A stretch of 64,000 bases of DNA from Pseudofrankia coriaricola (GTDB lineage: Bacteria; Actinomycetota; Actinomycetes; Frankiales; Frankiaceae). The notes under the pieces were generated by a model. The model had not been told where the DNA came from. It did no database searches and saw only the letters and a program-made list of their open reading frames with translations. The stretch covers positions 62,001-126,000 of the forward strand of contig NZ_MBLO01000243.1 in NCBI RefSeq assembly GCF_001854805.1. Reading direction: 5' to 3'. A program made the position numbers and the translations under genes. Position 1 is the stretch's first letter. Each line of letters starts with the position of its first letter. This document shows, piece by piece, positions 1 through 7,941 of this stretch.

Positions 1-1309
1 GCTGGTCGCGCTCCAGGTCGGTGATCAGCTTCAGCTGGCGGTGGATCAGCGTCTGGCTGCGCCGCGCCAGGTTGCGCATCGAGGCGGACAGCGAGTGCTG
101 CGCGGCGACCTCCGTCGCCGACTGGACGGCCGCCGAGTAGACCTCGCGCAGCGAGCGGGCGACGTCCCCGATCTCGTCGGCGGGTCCGCGCGCCGCGTTG
201 TCCGCCCCGACGTCGGCGTCGACGGGGCGGCGGTCGCGGATCGCGGCCGTCACCGCGGGCAGCCGCTGCTCGGCCATGTCGAGGGCGTCCTCGCGCAGGG
301 CCCGCAGCTGCCGGGCGAGCCGGCGCGCGATCATGACCGAGACGGCCACCGTCATCACCATCACGATGCCGGCGAGCAGACCAGCGAGCCACGCCCGGGT
401 CCTGGCCGACGAGGCGAGAGTGCTGCTGCGATCGGCGAGGTCCAGGGTGATCTGTGCCTCGACGTTGCGCAGCTGGTCGATCTTCGCGTTGGCGGCGGCC
501 AGCCAGTCGGTGCCGGTGACGTCGACGGTTCCGCCGGTCTGCGCGGCGCGCAGCGCCCGGTCCTGCAGGGCGGTCACCGGGCCCAGCGTCGGGCCGACGG
601 CCTGGTCGTAGAGCTGGCGCTGGCCCTGGTCGGCGTAGACGTCGAACTGGCTGACCCAGGCCGCCTCGGCGCCGCTCGCGGCCCGGATGAGGCCGAAGTT
701 GTCGGGGTCCAGGCGCTTCAGGATCAGCAGGATGCTGACATAGCCGCGCTGCTGGGCGGACTGCTCGGCGACGTTGCTGATCGCCGTCAGGGCGGCGACG
801 GTGCGGACCACCTCGGGGTCGGTCGTGCCGACGCCGGCCTGGGCCGGGGTGACGCCGAGCCAGGCGCGCACGATGCCGTTGAAGACATCCGTGCCCGTTC
901 CGGGCTTGAGCGCGTGCGTGTCGATCTGGCGGCGCAGGCCGGGCAGTTTGTCGGTCTGGGTCTCGGCGGCGTTGACGGCGGCGACCAGGCGCGGGTCGTC
1001 CGGCAGTGAACCGGCGACGCTCTTGACCTCCGCGTACGCCCGGTCCACCGGGGCGCGGGAGGCCCTGGTCTCCGCCTCCAGGGCGTGGTAGGCCGAGCCA
1101 ATGTAGGACGACGACGCGTAGCGCTCCTGCGACAACGCCCGGACCAGCGCATTCACCTTGATCGTCAGCTGGGCGGCGGCCTCGCTGCGGCTGGCCGCGT
1201 GCGCCGCGCCCGCCTGCCCGGTCACGAGCAGCGTGGCGAGCCCAGCGAGCGCCAGCAGCGGCACGACCAGTGCGACCGCCAACCGGTACCGAACCGGCCA
1301 GTTCTCCAT
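1..1309 (-). CDS. Nitrate/nitrite-sensing sensor histidine kinase, N-terminal part (runs off the window)
   Basis: Membrane sensor whose kinase half lies beyond the left edge; 436 codons are visible. Residues about 9-29 form a first membrane segment, a helical extracytoplasmic sensing region of roughly 270 residues follows (including QQRGYVSILLILKRL), then a second membrane segment at about 307-328 and a HAMP-like linker. The last visible residues (SASMRNLARRSQTLIHRQL) match the linker before the dimerisation helix in actinobacterial NIT-domain kinases and CvnA-type sensors. The ATG at 1309-1307 has a GGGAG ribosome site just upstream. By family knowledge it would autophosphorylate in response to a small anion or redox cue; the ligand is inferred. 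The kinase core and any partners are outside the window. Confidence 0.8.
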   Translation of the reverse strand, partial: MENWPVRYRLAVALVVPLLALAGLATLLVTGQAGAAHAASRSEAAAQLTIKVNALVRALSQERYASSSYIGSAYHALEAETRASRAPVDRAYAEVKSVAGSLPDDPRLVAAVNAAETQTDKLPGLRRQIDTHALKPGTGTDVFNGIVRAWLGVTPAQAGVGTTDPEVVRTVAALTAISNVAEQSAQQRGYVSILLILKRLDPDNFGLIRAASGAEAAWVSQFDVYADQGQRQLYDQAVGPTLGPVTALQDRALRAAQTGGTVDVTGTDWLAAANAKIDQLRNVEAQITLDLADRSSTLASSARTRAWLAGLLAGIVMVMTVAVSVMIARRLARQLRALREDALDMAEQRLPAVTAAIRDRRPVDADVGADNAARGPADEIGDVARSLREVYSAAVQSATEVAAQHSLSASMRNLARRSQTLIHRQLKLITDLERDQ

Positions 1310-2255
1310 CTCGCTCCCATCGGCAGAAGCGCAACGACGACATTGGGGCCCTGGGGCAGAGGGCGGAGGAGCAGGGGCGGGACACGGAAGGCCGTGGGAA
1401 CGGCCGCGGGACACGGGCTCCCGCCGCGGGTGTGGAGCAGATACGCGGCGGGGCCAAAACATGGGGCCATGACGTGATAGAGGTGGATGTAGGTAACAAA
1501 AACGCGAAGGGGCAGGAGCGTTACGGACTTGAGAGCCAAGAGCCGCCGGGGCCGCGCCGGCACAGGAGGGGGGTGCACCGACGGCGCCGACAGGAACGGA
1601 GGGGGACGTGGCTGCGGCGAGGCGGCACCCCTTTCTCGCCATTGATTGCGGGTGCCGTCCCGAGCCCCGGCGGTGCAGCAGAAGCTAACCCGCCACGGAC
1701 CGCGCGGATAGGTCACCGAACGGTCCTATGTGGGACACGCGTCCTATAGGGGTCAGGATGAACGGTCCTATGTGGGACACGCGTCCTATAGGGGTCATAG
1801 AGGCGCCCATGTGGATAGTCCGTGCTCGTGTCGTGGTGTAGCGTGCCCGGCACACCCTTCGACCAGGCGTAGCGGCGCAGCTACGCCGATCGCCGACCGC
1901 TCAGACGGTCCACCCGCCCACCCGTCCCCACGTCCAACGGACCTCCGGTGGACGTCCGCTGGCGTCTTTACCCACTGCTTACCTACTGCCCCGCTTGCCT
2001 CCTGCCGCCTCCCGGAGACGGCAGGAGGGCGCCACCCGGACATCCAACGGGCGTCCGAGCGCGTCCAACCCGACGGCGACCGAGGCCCGGCGGGCGTCGA
2101 TCGCCGCTGGCCATGTCCCGATGGACGTCCCACGGGCGTCTGATCACGTCCGACCACACGTCCAACCACACCGCTCCCCTAGCCCGGAGCGCGGCGGCGC
2201 GGCGCGGGGCCACCCTCCTCCCCACGCCGCGCCGCCTACAGAGGGAGACGCCCCG
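1310..2255. other. Long gene-free region between divergent genes
   Basis: About 950 bases hold no convincing gene. Visible structure is a 42-bp tandem repeat near 1719-1797 and, from about 1930 to 2175, many short near-copies of ACGTCCAACGG and GGACGTCC separated irregularly. Promoters for the kinase and for the downstream regulator must lie here, but I cannot place -35/-10 boxes confidently. Confidence 0.5.
1719..1797. repeat. 42-bp tandem repeat with internal dyads (two copies)
   Basis: A 37-bp sequence at 1719-1755 is repeated exactly at 1761-1797, giving a 42-bp period. Each copy contains the palindrome CCTATAGG and a hairpin-like GGAC-ACGC-GTCC. Identical copies set exactly four helical turns apart suggest paired operator sites, perhaps for the regulator starting at 2256; that link is inference. 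Confidence 0.75.
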
Positions 2256-3269
2256 GTGCTGCTGGAGAAGCTGTTCGGCCTCGACGAGTTCGGCGTCGCC
2301 GTCTACCGCGCGGCCGCCGGGCACCGGTACTCCGACATCGAGTCGCTGGCCGAATGGGTCGGCAGGCCGGTGCCGCAGGTCCAGGCCGAGGTGCACCGGC
2401 AGATGCAGCGCGGCCTGCTGCGCCTCGTCGGTGACACGTGGGAGGCCCAGGACCCGGCGCTGGTGCTCGAGGCGGAACACGCGTCCGAACGCGTCGAACT
2501 GGAGGCCAGCCGCTCGGTCATGGTCGAGCAGCGCGCGGCGTTATACCGAAGCGGGCTGTTCGCGGACTACCTGGCCGGCCGGCGCCGCCCCGGCCCCCAC
2601 GACCGGGTCGTCACGATCCTCGACCACCACCAGATTCTGCTGAAGATCGCCGAGCTGGTCGACAGCGCCGAGTCCCAGGTGCACTTCCTGCTCGGCGGGC
2701 AAAGCCCGGCGGGCCCGGGGCAGGTCCAGTACATCCAGGACCTGGTGTGGGGGATGGCGCGCGCCGTGGAGCGCGGGGTACGGGTCGCGTCCGTGTGGGC
2801 GCCCGAATATGTCGCCGCGGCCCGCGCGGCCAGCGGTACGCGGCGGCTGCCGCCGCTGGGATGGGTCCGCCAGAGCTCCAATGTGCCGATGCGCGCCGTC
2901 GTGGCCGACGCCCGCGCGGCCATCCTCCCGGTCGACCCGAACAACCTGGACCGGGGGGCGCTCGTCATCGAGGCCCCCAGCCTGCTCGTCATCATCACCG
3001 ACATGATCGAACGCATTCACCGCGACGCGCAGCCGCTGGCGGCCCCCCCGCCCGCCGCCGACCCCGCCGTGCAACGCCGCCAGAACGCGGTGCTCGCGCT
3101 GCTGGCGCAGGGCCATACCGACCACGTGATCGCCGCCGAGCTGGGCGTCACCATCCGCACCGTCCGCCGGGACGTCGCCGACCTCTACGAGGCTCACAAC
3201 GTCACCAGCCGCTTCGAGCTCGGCGCCGTCACGGCCAGCCTCGGCCTCCTCCCCCCGATCGAGACCTGA
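2256..3269 (+). CDS. TrmB-like / LuxR-type helix-turn-helix regulator
   Basis: Probable cytoplasmic transcription regulator of 337 residues. The N-terminal ~60 residues (LLEKLFGLDEFGVAVYRAAA onward) resemble the winged-helix of TrmB-like proteins. A central domain (HQILLKIAELVDSAESQVHF) looks like the PLD-like ligand region of that group. The C-terminus carries a LuxR-type HTH (LLAQGHTDHVIAAELGVTIR). I chose the GTG at 2256 because GAGGGAG lies seven bases upstream and similarity begins there; the frame stays open upstream to 1995, but that stretch is Pro/Arg-rich and repeat-derived. It is a stand-alone gene behind a long repeat-filled leader. Target and ligand are unknown. Confidence 0.75.
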   Translation: MLLEKLFGLDEFGVAVYRAAAGHRYSDIESLAEWVGRPVPQVQAEVHRQMQRGLLRLVGDTWEAQDPALVLEAEHASERVELEASRSVMVEQRAALYRSGLFADYLAGRRRPGPHDRVVTILDHHQILLKIAELVDSAESQVHFLLGGQSPAGPGQVQYIQDLVWGMARAVERGVRVASVWAPEYVAAARAASGTRRLPPLGWVRQSSNVPMRAVVADARAAILPVDPNNLDRGALVIEAPSLLVIITDMIERIHRDAQPLAAPPPAADPAVQRRQNAVLALLAQGHTDHVIAAELGVTIRTVRRDVADLYEAHNVTSRFELGAVTASLGLLPPIET

Positions 3270-3328
3270 GGCGCTCCGGTCGGGGCGAGGCGCTGGGCGC
3301 GCTCGCCCCGTGTCGGGCGCTGGGCGCC

Positions 3329-3678
3329 CTCCCCGCGTGGTGCCGGGCCCTGGCATATGGCGGTGGCAGGGCCCGGACCGGGCTGACGACATGGCTGGGC
3401 TGGCACTGCGCCGATGCGCCGTCACCAGTTGTGGCCGAGTTTCGCCTACTGGTGGCTGGAACGGCGTCGCGGTCTGCCGCGGCTGCACATCCGGGCCCAT
3501 GGAATGTCTGTCAGGCGCTGAACCTGACCTCCCAGATCGGCTTCGCCGATCCCGCAGTGACCCTGCTCCCTGCGTGGTGCCGGGCCCTGGCGTATGGCGG
3601 TGGTAGAGCTGGGTCCGGGCTGACGAGGTGGCTGGGTTGGTACCGCGCTGATGCGCCGTCACTAGCGATGGCCGAGTT
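3329..3678. repeat. Diverged ~110-bp direct repeats, 237 bp apart
   Basis: A block at 3329-3441 recurs at 3566-3678 with roughly 80 percent identity. The offset is exactly 79 codons and, read in the + frame of position 3329, both copies encode near-identical Trp-rich peptides beginning LPAWCRALAYGGGRA. Many differences fall at third codon positions. No start codon with a ribosome site was found, so a gene is not called. The surrounding 475 bases (3270-3744) hold nothing else. Confidence 0.7.
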
Positions 3679-3744
3679 GCGTGGATGGATTGCCGGTATG
3701 CGTCTACACCCATGTCGCCGCTTGCATGTGGGTGGCGGGACCGC

Positions 3745-4650
3745 CTAGGTAGGGCGGGTCGCGATGGTCGTGGCGTGGTGGCGGAAGCTGGCGAGGGCGC
3801 GGCGGACGGCGAGACGCTCGGCGCGATCGGGGCGTAGCAGCGCGATCAGGTAGCGGCCGGTCTCGATGCCGGCGACCTCGCGCAGTGTGATCGCGCCGCC
3901 GGTCGGCGTGGTGAAGCGTGGCAGAACGGCGACCCGGTCGCCGCGGGCGACAAGAGCCTCGACCAGCCGGTTGTCGCGCAGCCGCTGGACGACGGACACG
4001 CTTCGTCCGGTCGCCTCCTCGACGGCCAGGCGGACGGTGTCGAACGGGTAGCCGACCGGGACGCCGTACCACTCGACCTCGACGAGATCATCGGCCGCGA
4101 CCCGCTCCAGGACGGCAAGCGGATGGTCGGCACGCATCGCGATGTCGAGCGGCTCACGGGCCAGCAGCACGCTGACGAGGTCGTCGGCGCCCGGTGGCGG
4201 TCCCTTGCCGAGGCAGTGGCCGATGACGATGTCGTAGTCGGCCACCAGGGCGGCGTACTCGTGTTCGGCGAGGTCCACATCGTCGCATTCCAGCCGGACC
4301 GCCGTCGTCTCGAGCTCGTTCAGCACCCCGGGGAGCAGCAGCGTCGCGGCGCTCGGAAGGGCGGCCACCCGGACGACGCCGGCGGGCTCGCCGCGAAATT
4401 CGTCGAACCGCGCCTGCACCTCGGCGAGCACCCGGGCGACGTCGCGGCCGGCGTCGGCCAGCAGGCGGCCCGCCTCGGTGAGCCGGATCCCCCGGCCGTG
4501 CGGTTCGACGAGGCGGACGCCGAACTCGCGCTGCGCGGTGCGCAGCTGCTGGGAGACGGCGGACGGCGTGCGATGGGTGGCCGCGGCGACCGCGGTAACG
4601 CTGCCGCGCGCGGCGAGCTCGCACAGCAGGTCCAGGTGGCGGACGTCCAC
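3745..4650 (-). CDS. LysR-family transcriptional regulator
   Basis: 301-residue LysR regulator. An N-terminal winged HTH spans about residues 4-62 (HRTPSAVSQQLRTAQREFGV, then RLTEAGRLLADAG), followed by a linker helix and a periplasmic-binding-like effector domain from about 90 to 290. Length is normal for the family. It is divergent from the EamA exporter at 4743, with overlapping dyads between them, so the usual LysR arrangement, autorepression plus effector-dependent control of the exporter, is likely. Effector unknown; by analogy an amino acid or metabolite exported by the neighbour. Confidence 0.92.
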   Translation of the reverse strand: MDVRHLDLLCELAARGSVTAVAAATHRTPSAVSQQLRTAQREFGVRLVEPHGRGIRLTEAGRLLADAGRDVARVLAEVQARFDEFRGEPAGVVRVAALPSAATLLLPGVLNELETTAVRLECDDVDLAEHEYAALVADYDIVIGHCLGKGPPPGADDLVSVLLAREPLDIAMRADHPLAVLERVAADDLVEVEWYGVPVGYPFDTVRLAVEEATGRSVSVVQRLRDNRLVEALVARGDRVAVLPRFTTPTGGAITLREVAGIETGRYLIALLRPDRAERLAVRRALASFRHHATTIATRPT

Positions 4651-4659
4651 GCCGCCAGG

Positions 4660-4683
4660 CTACAGACCCTGTAGGTGGCCTAC
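4660..4683. promoter_or_regulatory. Overlapping dyads, likely LysR operator
   Basis: CTACAG-ACC-CTGTAG (4660-4674) is a perfect dyad and overlaps a second one, GTAGG-TGG-CCTAC (4671-4683). They lie about ten bases beyond the regulator start, between the two divergent genes, which is where LysR proteins bind. Binding by this regulator is inferred. Confidence 0.6.
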
Positions 4684-4742
4684 AGGAATCCACAGATAAG
4701 TTTCACTTGTCCTTACAGCTTGGCGTCCGCGACAGTCACCGC

Positions 4743-5777
4743 ATGCCCGCTCGTCACCGTCTCCTCGCCATGATCGTCGCGGTGGCCTGGGGCGTGAACT
4801 TCCTCGCCATCGACGCCTCGCTCGAGCATTTCCCGCCGTTCCTGCTGGCCGCGGTGCGATTCGCCATCATCGCGGTACCGACGCTGCTGCTGGTGCCCCG
4901 GCCGCCGGTGCCAGCGCGGTGGCTGTTCGGCTACGGGCTCGGCTTCGGGACGTTGCAGTTCCTCTTCCTGTACTGGGCCATGCATGCGGGGATCCAGCCG
5001 GGAGTCGCCTCTCTGGTCCTGCAGTCGTCGGCGCCCTTCACGGTGCTGCTGGGGGCGACGCTGTTCGGCGACACGGTCACGCCGCGCCGGTTGGCGGGCC
5101 TGGCGGTCGCGGTGCTCGGTCTCGCGGTCGTCGGCTGGGAGAGGTCGCACACGGCGGCGATCGGGCCGTTCCTGCTGGTACTGGCCGGCGGCTTCGGCTG
5201 GGCGATCGGGAACATCTGCAACGCCCGGGCGAAGGCGCCCAACCCGTTTCACCTGACCCTGTGGATGTCGGTGGTGCCGCCGGTCCCAATGTTCGCTCTG
5301 TCGCTGCTGGTCGAAGGCCCGCACCGGATCGGCGCGGCATTCTCGACGACTGACCACCTGCCTGGCGCGCTCACCGGGCTCGCCTACACGGTATTGATCG
5401 GCACCCTGCTCGGTTCGGGCATCTGGAGCTGGCTGATGGCCCGGCATGCCGCCGGGCTCGTCGCACCGTTCTCGATGCTCGTCCCGGTCGTCGGCCTTTC
5501 CACCTCAGCCGTCCTTCTGGGCGAGCGCGTCACCGCGCTGGAAATCGTCGGCGCCGCCCTGGTGGTGGGCGGCGTCCTGTCCGGCTCGATGGCCCGAACG
5601 CTCCGGCTCCCCCTGCGCCGCGGGAGCCGCGGCCCGACCACTACGACCAGCCCGACCACTCTGCCTCGTCCGCCCACTCCGGCTGGTCCGATCGCCGCTG
5701 CCGCGGCAACGGGCCGGCCGGACAGGCCGCGATCCCCCGCGGTGGTCGGGACCAACGCCCGTGGCCGCCCGCTCTGA
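4743..5777 (+). CDS. EamA/DMT-family exporter
   Basis: Inner-membrane drug/metabolite transporter of 344 residues with about ten hydrophobic segments forming two EamA halves. The start (RLLAMIVAVAWGVNFLAIDA) and the second repeat (AGLVAPFSMLVPVVGLSTSA) are typical of amino-acid and cysteine-pathway exporters. The final ~55 residues are a Thr/Pro/Ala-rich cytoplasmic tail absent from most relatives. ATG 4743 is chosen because the hydrophobic domain starts right after it; a TTG at 4707 would add twelve residues. Divergent from the LysR gene, so probably induced by it. Substrate unknown. Confidence 0.88.
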   Translation: MPARHRLLAMIVAVAWGVNFLAIDASLEHFPPFLLAAVRFAIIAVPTLLLVPRPPVPARWLFGYGLGFGTLQFLFLYWAMHAGIQPGVASLVLQSSAPFTVLLGATLFGDTVTPRRLAGLAVAVLGLAVVGWERSHTAAIGPFLLVLAGGFGWAIGNICNARAKAPNPFHLTLWMSVVPPVPMFALSLLVEGPHRIGAAFSTTDHLPGALTGLAYTVLIGTLLGSGIWSWLMARHAAGLVAPFSMLVPVVGLSTSAVLLGERVTALEIVGAALVVGGVLSGSMARTLRLPLRRGSRGPTTTTSPTTLPRPPTPAGPIAAAAATGRPDRPRSPAVVGTNARGRPL

Positions 5778-6160
5778 CCGCCCGCCCACAGGGAAATAGT
5801 GGTCGGCCCACGCCCGAGGAGCCCACCGAGCGCCGAACCGTGGCATGTGGACCCGTCTATGGGCTGGCCTATCTGACACACATCGACAGTGGTGCCCCGA
5901 AGCGTGTCAGCTCAGCCTGTCTATGGGCTGGCCTATCTGACACGAATCGCTGTCGGGACGGAGCCGGGTCGGGAGGGCACCCGCGGCGGGCCTGGGCAAT
6001 CACCCTGGCCACCCGCGATCGCCCGCCAGCGACCACCTGAGCCGTACATGCACGACTACATGATGTAGCCGTTGGGCGAGACGGTAGCCGCCAGGCGCGT
6101 TGCGGCGCACACCGCCATGATCGTGGCGGGCGGAGGCCACGGCTGGCTGGGGCGTCAGCA
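5778..6160. other. Intergenic region with dispersed repeat and a 13-bp dyad
   Basis: No gene seen. It holds the 64-bp-spaced repeat pair (5855-5943) and a palindrome CTACAT-G-ATGTAG at 6056-6068 between the convergent exporter and methyltransferase genes. Either could contribute to transcription termination. Confidence 0.5.
5855..5943. repeat. Dispersed intergenic repeat, locus A (two copies, 64-bp spacing)
   Basis: The 25-bp sequence at 5855-5879 recurs exactly at 5919-5943. CTGACAC (5873-5879) and GTGTCAG (5904-5910) form inverted arms around the spacer. The sequence GTGTCAGCTCAGCCTG and its flanks recur near 27474 together with the same 64-bp periodicity, so the two loci belong to one repeat family. 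Confidence 0.75.
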
Positions 6161-6679
6161 TCAGAGGAGACCTGCGAGCCGGTAGAGGACGAGCGAGCCG
6201 GCGACGGCGACGTTCAGCGAATGCCCGGTGCCCACCATGGGGATCTCGACGACGGTATCCAGCAGGGGCACAGCCTCGTCGGGGATCCCGGTGCCTTCGT
6301 GGCCGAGCACCATCACAGTGCGACCGCGCGCCGCCGGCAGGTCGCCGAGGCGGACCGAGCCCTCCGCGAGTTCCACTCCGACGATCGCGGTTCCGGCGGC
6401 GCGGTGGGAGGCCAGCCAGTCGAGCGGGTCGGCCACGCGGTGGACACACGATCGGTGACGCAGGGTGTTTCCCTGAGCGAGTGCCTCGGAGATCCAGTGC
6501 GGCCCGCGCGGCACGGCGAGACAGGCCCCGACGGCGTCGCAGGTTCGCAGCAACGTGCCCAGATTGACGCCGTGCTTCGGCCACAACGGCGCGGCCAGCA
6601 GATGGTTCCAGCAACGATGTGGCCGCTGGCGGCGAAGCCGACGCAGCTCGGCCGGCGTGCGCACGGATGCACCGCTCAT
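6161..6679 (-). CDS. TrmH/SpoU-family RNA 2'-O-methyltransferase
   Basis: SPOUT-class enzyme of 172 residues that methylates a ribose 2'-OH of tRNA or rRNA using SAM. The family motifs are present: a motif-1 region around NLGTLLRTCDAVGA, motif 2 VMVLGHEGTGIPDEAV and motif 3 EIPMVGTGHSLNVAVAGSLV, which together form the SAM-binding knot. The ATG at 6679 is preferred; a GTG at 6709 adds ten residues. No N-terminal RNA-binding extension is present. It lies alone, convergent with the exporter. Target nucleotide cannot be told. Confidence 0.88.
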   Translation of the reverse strand: MSGASVRTPAELRRLRRQRPHRCWNHLLAAPLWPKHGVNLGTLLRTCDAVGACLAVPRGPHWISEALAQGNTLRHRSCVHRVADPLDWLASHRAAGTAIVGVELAEGSVRLGDLPAARGRTVMVLGHEGTGIPDEAVPLLDTVVEIPMVGTGHSLNVAVAGSLVLYRLAGLL

Positions 6680-6944
6680 GCGGTGACGAGGAGCGCGGCC
6701 CCCTTGCACATGGGTGACGTCATGCGATCAAAGGTACCGCGCGCCGGCGCTCGGCGGCCCCCGGCGAGGCGCCCTCCCGCCGAACGTCTCCGCGGGACTG
6801 CGGGGCCACGGCCTCCGCACCGCGCGCGACGGGCATTTCAGCCTTAACGGCCACATGGGGCCCCGCCGTCCACGAGAATGGAATAACAACAAACGATCAA
6901 CTTCATCGGGCGGTCGGGGGGACGCCGCGCCGGGGAGCTCACCG

Positions 6945-7580
6945 ATGCATGACCTGTTCAATGACCCTGCCCGCCGTCTGCTCACCGTCGCTCAGGAAGA
7001 GGCCCTCGACCTCGGCCACGAACAGATCGGCACCGAACACCTGCTGCTCGCCCTGCTGAACCGGCGGACTGGCGCCGGAGCCCGGGTGCTGGCGTCGCTC
7101 GGCGTCACGCTGGAACACGCCCGCTCCGCGGTAGAGGCCGTCGTGGGCCGCGGCCTCGCCAGGCCAGCCACGATGCGAGGAAAGGCCCGGCGAGACCGTC
7201 GCCCGTCCTTCACTCAGCGGGCGGAATGGATCCTGGAACGCGCCCGGCTCGAGGCGAAGACGGCCGACCACGCCCACGTCGGCCCGGAGCACATCCTGCT
7301 CAGCCTGCTGCGCGAGGACGGGGGCGAAGGCGCCAAGATCCTCGACCGGCTGCGGCTCAACCGGGAGGAGGCCCGCCGGCGGACGCTGGTCGCGCTGGGC
7401 GTCCTGCCCTATCCGGGCCCAACCCTGCTCGACTCGGTGTCGGGCGACCTCGACGCCCAGATCGCGGCCCTGCGCGAGGCGAAGGACGAGGCCCTCGACA
7501 ACCGCGACTTCGCCCTGGCGGTCGAGGTTCGCCAAAGTGAGCGAACCCTGCTCGCGCAGCGCGCCCGTGCCACCGCCTGA
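6945..7580 (+). CDS. Clp_N double-repeat protein with UVR-like tail, no ATPase
   Basis: 211-residue protein with two Clp N-terminal repeats: residues 1-70 (LGHEQIGTEHLLLALLNRRT) and about 90-150 (HVGPEHILLSLLREDGGEGA). A C-terminal helix pair (IAALREAKDEALDNRDFALA) resembles the UVR motif of ClpC, UvrB and McsA. There is no AAA+ module, so it cannot unfold substrates itself; it may act as an adaptor or decoy for ClpC. ATG 6945 has GGGGAG eight bases upstream; the upstream in-frame stretch is discarded. A strong hairpin directly follows the stop. A second stand-alone Clp_N protein lies at 33277-34080. Confidence 0.85.
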   Translation: MHDLFNDPARRLLTVAQEEALDLGHEQIGTEHLLLALLNRRTGAGARVLASLGVTLEHARSAVEAVVGRGLARPATMRGKARRDRRPSFTQRAEWILERARLEAKTADHAHVGPEHILLSLLREDGGEGAKILDRLRLNREEARRRTLVALGVLPYPGPTLLDSVSGDLDAQIAALREAKDEALDNRDFALAVEVRQSERTLLAQRARATA

Positions 7581-7611
7581 TCCTCGGAGACGGCCCGACC
7601 GTCGCCGAGGA
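7581..7611 (+). terminator. Strong hairpin immediately after the Clp_N gene
   Basis: TCCTCGG-A-GACGG, a five-base loop, then CCGTC-G-CCGAGGA gives a ~12-bp stem with one mismatch starting at the base after the stop codon. No U-tract follows, as is common in actinobacterial terminators. The rest of the gap to 7941 shows no gene. Confidence 0.75.
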
Positions 7612-7941
7612 CCGGGGAAGTCCGTCGCCGAAGACGGATGCGGTCGCGGATCAACCTCGCCCATGGTTTTGGTGTAGTTTGTGCACGCTGGCCCGGCACG
7701 CGCGGCTCCCCCCGTTCCGCGTATGCCGGGCCGGTGCATGTCCGACGATCCCTCGGCCGCACCAGCCGCATCGGCTGCACCAGCGGCACGGGCCAGGTTG
7801 GTCCCAGGGCCGGGCCCGCTCCCCGGCTCCTCACTTCCCCCGCACTGAACTTCCCCCGCACTGAGCTCCCGGCACCGGGCCAGCCAGCCCAGGTCGCATC
7901 GGCGGGCCGGCCTCCCTCGCGCGGCGCGGGCCAGGCCGGCG

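Noticed and set aside
2541-3713. Long minus-strand frame opposite the TrmB/LuxR-like gene
   Set aside because: It is the antisense shadow of a well-supported gene; its composition is low-complexity and no domain is recognisable.
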